From a virus, in IMG/VR virus record IMGVR_UViG_3300033388_005292, positions 1-32,817 of that record: a stretch of DNA of 32,817 bases; one strand, 5' to 3'. Positions within the stretch are counted from its first letter, which is position 1, and the number at the start of each line of letters is the position of its first letter. The position numbers and the translations under genes are program-made. Below the pieces are notes generated by a model. That model was not told the origin of the DNA. It was given only the letters and a program-made list of their open reading frames with translations, and ran no database searches. This document shows, in pieces, positions 31,801 through 32,817 of this stretch.

Positions 31801-31887
31801 GCAACATTAAGTGGATCTGATGTATTATTAGTAACTCTCACAAATTCTGATAATTGGATTGTAAAAGCTAAAAGAGAATTACTATAA
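28864..31887 (+). CDS. Long coiled-coil fibre protein with N-terminal deoxyribosyltransferase-like domain
   Basis: This 1007-residue protein has three regions. Residues about 22-130 have SIFLMGYSDADWFNEAIDYL, SVIFIPQTENG, and VADAVIFWDT, the order of nucleoside 2-deoxyribosyltransferase-like Rossmann domains. Residues about 280-620 are a long Lys/Asp/Asn-rich coiled coil (repeating KxLDKTNK, ESIDKNTKSIGKN). From about 624 a GGGG hinge leads to a beta-rich tail: LPAQSGTIALISDISGG, VQFNYNGELSAKAGFEYDY and similar segments are typical of phage tail fibres and end in WIVKAKRELL. It is likely a trimeric tail or whisker fibre. The enzyme-like head domain is unusual and may be a structural relic or a misread fold. 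Confidence 0.72.
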   Translation: MAIRYRNLLTPIYMGEEAPENIKRSIFLMGYSDADWFNEAIDYLKQKEFDDSVIFIPQTENGEELSLTEEIEWVDKYLKVADAVIFWDTIKEDGKKGNLLFNYNDYLLSEHFFYGIKNVSFLGPRANDNTKKNKVLENTFINYISQAKYSKRDVPEAPFRDLETTLDEAIEFIGEGIERETKHCIPKHIWESPFFERKYRKEIFNFNNEINHINEIHAPNLPDAQYNYLISVSYFDNKSEKEINETWTIPKYEDNDDRNLPFILNQKEASSETRHIVRTDAQDMLESKIDSVSAVFMGLSDEKDLIIEELSGHTDQIDNIFDKINEKHDSIHNKLISYKNDIKKTVVNSKKFFKKETIDSVNQIITEVKSNIEKEFKVNNIRLDTNKTEITKNIGRLDEHLTRLNNFDTLLSEVTGQIDDKFSSVKTVIDEQYKVNQKNNDNLKSKIEDNSTSLGDLNNEFTEQKNTQKELDLDLKSKIDNTSKDLNKKLDKTNKVLEKSQDSSKVFQKTTDTNIKNIQKSFRGFEKSIDVLEDKTYNDLQVEIKQLNKVIDEQVLSEVKNLSSEIKGDLKSSAKKLSSTFKKKDKEIQKNTESIDKNTKSIGKNSSEIQRLDNKIKYHQNEYTGGGGTDQIATRFRDTKFEVYKDGDESAKVIFNLQSLDANEIVTIYGNSAQNDSIDLILPAQSGTIALISDISGGSGGGHIIQDEGVDLTQRDRLNFIGQGFSVTDSVSSTDVEVLGSSVIAFDWYHDTVVTSLPEPTSGYFKFNNSNYSSVTEIYLSVYEKDGLNVSSILENLISGNSIVFQSSSDIEDSVLYQLNGDVISTSASVTLPVVYKSSNGSNFTSGEVCIGTLFCCGGSSVVVVGSDKEVQFNYNGELSAKAGFEYDYNTDILLAPTVQIGLSGTLIDTISNYDIDSPLEVVDTIDANSGNAAFWNYLLNDGTNFRAGRIMSCWDGSSLQFNEVTTNDIGNTSGVSFSATLSGSDVLLVTLTNSDNWIVKAKRELL

Positions 31888-31922
31888 TATAAAATAAAAT
31901 TCTTAATTTTACTTTCAAATTC

Positions 31923-31930
31923 TATAAATA
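31923..31930 (+). promoter_or_regulatory. T4-type late promoter for the last fibre gene
   Basis: TATAAATATTCATAT lies in the gap before the final gene, about 100 bases upstream of its ATG, ahead of the long hairpin. Confidence 0.65.
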
Positions 31931-31947
31931 TTCATATAAAACCAGAT

Positions 31948-32010
31948 GGACAGTGAAATTTGGAATTTCTAAATATAATATTTCTCTATTCTACTAAATT
32001 TCATCTGTCC
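31948..32010 (+). promoter_or_regulatory. Long 5' leader hairpin
   Basis: GGACAG (31948-31953) pairs with CTGTCC (32005-32010), and GAAATTT (31955-31961) pairs with AAATTTC (31996-32002), with small bulges between. The loop is 34 bases. It lies downstream of the late promoter and ends 16 bases before the fibre ATG. It could stabilise the mRNA or act as a weak terminator of the gene before. Confidence 0.6.
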
Positions 32011-32026
32011 TTTAAAAAGGATATAA

Positions 32027-32817
32027 ATGTCAAACGAATTTAAAGTAAAAAATGGTTTAAAACTATCAAATCATATTTCAGGATTTTTATTAACTGTTGA
32101 TGCAGATGAAGTAGTTGTTAATTCAACTAAAAAAGAATCAGATATAACAACTAATAGTTCAGATATTACGTATCTTTCTGGTGAAATTGATAATAACACT
32201 TCAGATATTACGTATCTTTCTGGTGAAATTGATAATAACACTTCTGATATTACGTATCTTTCTGGTGAAATTGATAATAACACTTCTGATATTACGTATC
32301 TTTCTGGTGAAATTGATAATAACACTTCAGATATTTCAATATTATCATCTGATATTACATACTTATCTGGTCGAATAGATTTAAATAATGTTCATTCAAA
32401 TTTATCAGGATTAAATTGGTCTGAAGCAGGTCATATCATTGATGAAGATGTTAGTTTTGATAATTATGATCTTACTGATGTCGGAAGAATTTTAATGGAT
32501 GTTAATGGAACTGACGAAAATGGAGAAGGAACTCTTGCATGGAACCATATGGATCGTACTGTTAGTATTCATACTGGATTAGGACCAGTTCTTCAAGTTG
32601 GTCAAGAAACTTTCTTTCAAATATATAACGCTACTTCTGGAACGTTGGAAAATGGTAAAGTAATAAGACCTGTTGGTGGGTTCACTGATGATTTACCACA
32701 CGCTAATTATGCTAGAGCAGATGTCTTTTCTAATTTTGGTAATGCTTTAGCTACTACTACTCAAGATATTTTATCAGGTGAATCAGGCTTTGCAGTTCTA
32801 CAAGGTAAAATTAGAGG
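32027..32817 (+). CDS. Tail fibre protein, 3' end outside window
   Basis: An open frame from ATG 32027 (AAAAAGGA ribosome binding site) reaches the right edge: at least 263 codons with no stop. It starts MSNEFKVKNGLKLSNHIS, an N-terminus common in phage fibre proteins. It then has four exact-length repeats of SDITYLSGEIDNNT (residues about 45-100) and degenerate copies, likely a trimeric coiled coil. After this, LAWNHMDRTVSIHTGLG, VLQVGQETFFQIYNATSG and NGKVIRPVGG match the beta-rich part of T4-like and marine phage fibres. Probably a distal or side tail fibre. Confidence 0.88.
   Translation, partial: MSNEFKVKNGLKLSNHISGFLLTVDADEVVVNSTKKESDITTNSSDITYLSGEIDNNTSDITYLSGEIDNNTSDITYLSGEIDNNTSDITYLSGEIDNNTSDISILSSDITYLSGRIDLNNVHSNLSGLNWSEAGHIIDEDVSFDNYDLTDVGRILMDVNGTDENGEGTLAWNHMDRTVSIHTGLGPVLQVGQETFFQIYNATSGTLENGKVIRPVGGFTDDLPHANYARADVFSNFGNALATTTQDILSGESGFAVLQGKIR
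32159..32326 (+). repeat. Four tandem 42-bp repeats in the fibre gene
   Basis: Units are 32159-32200, 32201-32242, 32243-32284 and 32285-32326. They are identical apart from TCA/TCT at the first codon and each encodes 14 residues (two heptads). A fifth, degenerate copy follows to about 32380. Near-identity at the DNA level suggests recent expansion and possible length variation. Confidence 0.95.

Noticed and set aside
32071-32325. Minus-strand repetitive ORF
   Set aside because: It is the mirror of the 42-bp repeats in the fibre gene on the plus strand.

Overview
The window is part of the genome of a large, AT-rich, T4-type tailed phage (contractile-tail, Straboviridae-like but clearly divergent). 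The evidence is a set of T4 hallmark genes: both subunits of a T4-type type II topoisomerase (gp52, and a gp39/gp60-like large subunit in one chain), UvsW helicase, a UvsY-like recombination mediator, the ATPase half of the gp17 terminase, long coiled-coil fibre proteins, and repeated T4-type late promoters (NATAAATA). Nothing in the sequence identifies the host.

Layout. Bases 1-5932 (minus strand) hold a run of overlapping small accessory genes: an R2K-type ATP-grasp enzyme, a radical SAM/SPASM protein, an HNH nuclease, several unknowns, a 136-residue protein that looks like an internally deleted gp23 capsid protein flanked by 27-bp direct repeats, and a CCA-adding-type nucleotidyltransferase with an HD domain. 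Bases 5976-14951 (minus) are a sugar cluster: eight proteins that look like glycosyltransferases (GT-A, GT8-like, GT9-like, GT-D and DUF616-like), three SAM methyltransferases and two HNH nucleases. Bases 14944-23122 (minus) are DNA metabolism: topoisomerase, UvsW, UvsY-like and a DinG/XPD-type Fe-S helicase. This block is interrupted by one plus-strand patatin-like phospholipase gene that has its own late promoter.

Bases 23123-24134 carry no protein gene. They contain a consensus sigma-70 promoter on the minus strand (TTGAAA, 17 bp, TATAAT), then about 840 nt of dense hairpins including a 25-bp perfect long-range helix, then a terminator-like hairpin. I read this as a large structured non-coding RNA, in the style of the large ornate phage RNAs such as GOLLD and ROOL.

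From 24135 to the end the plus strand carries late genes: small proteins whose N-termini resemble capsid-targeting propeptides, a minus-strand HNH gene, the terminase ATPase half, a ParB-like/ADP-ribosyltransferase-like fusion, and two fibre proteins. The terminase ORF stops 33 residues into an intein that begins at a conserved site. This is an atypically split (short N-part) intein, so the nuclease half must be encoded elsewhere and joined by protein trans-splicing.

The strongest candidates for new biology are the split-intein terminase, the putative large RNA, the miniature gp23-like protein with its flanking repeats, and the possible head-packaged ParB-ART effector.
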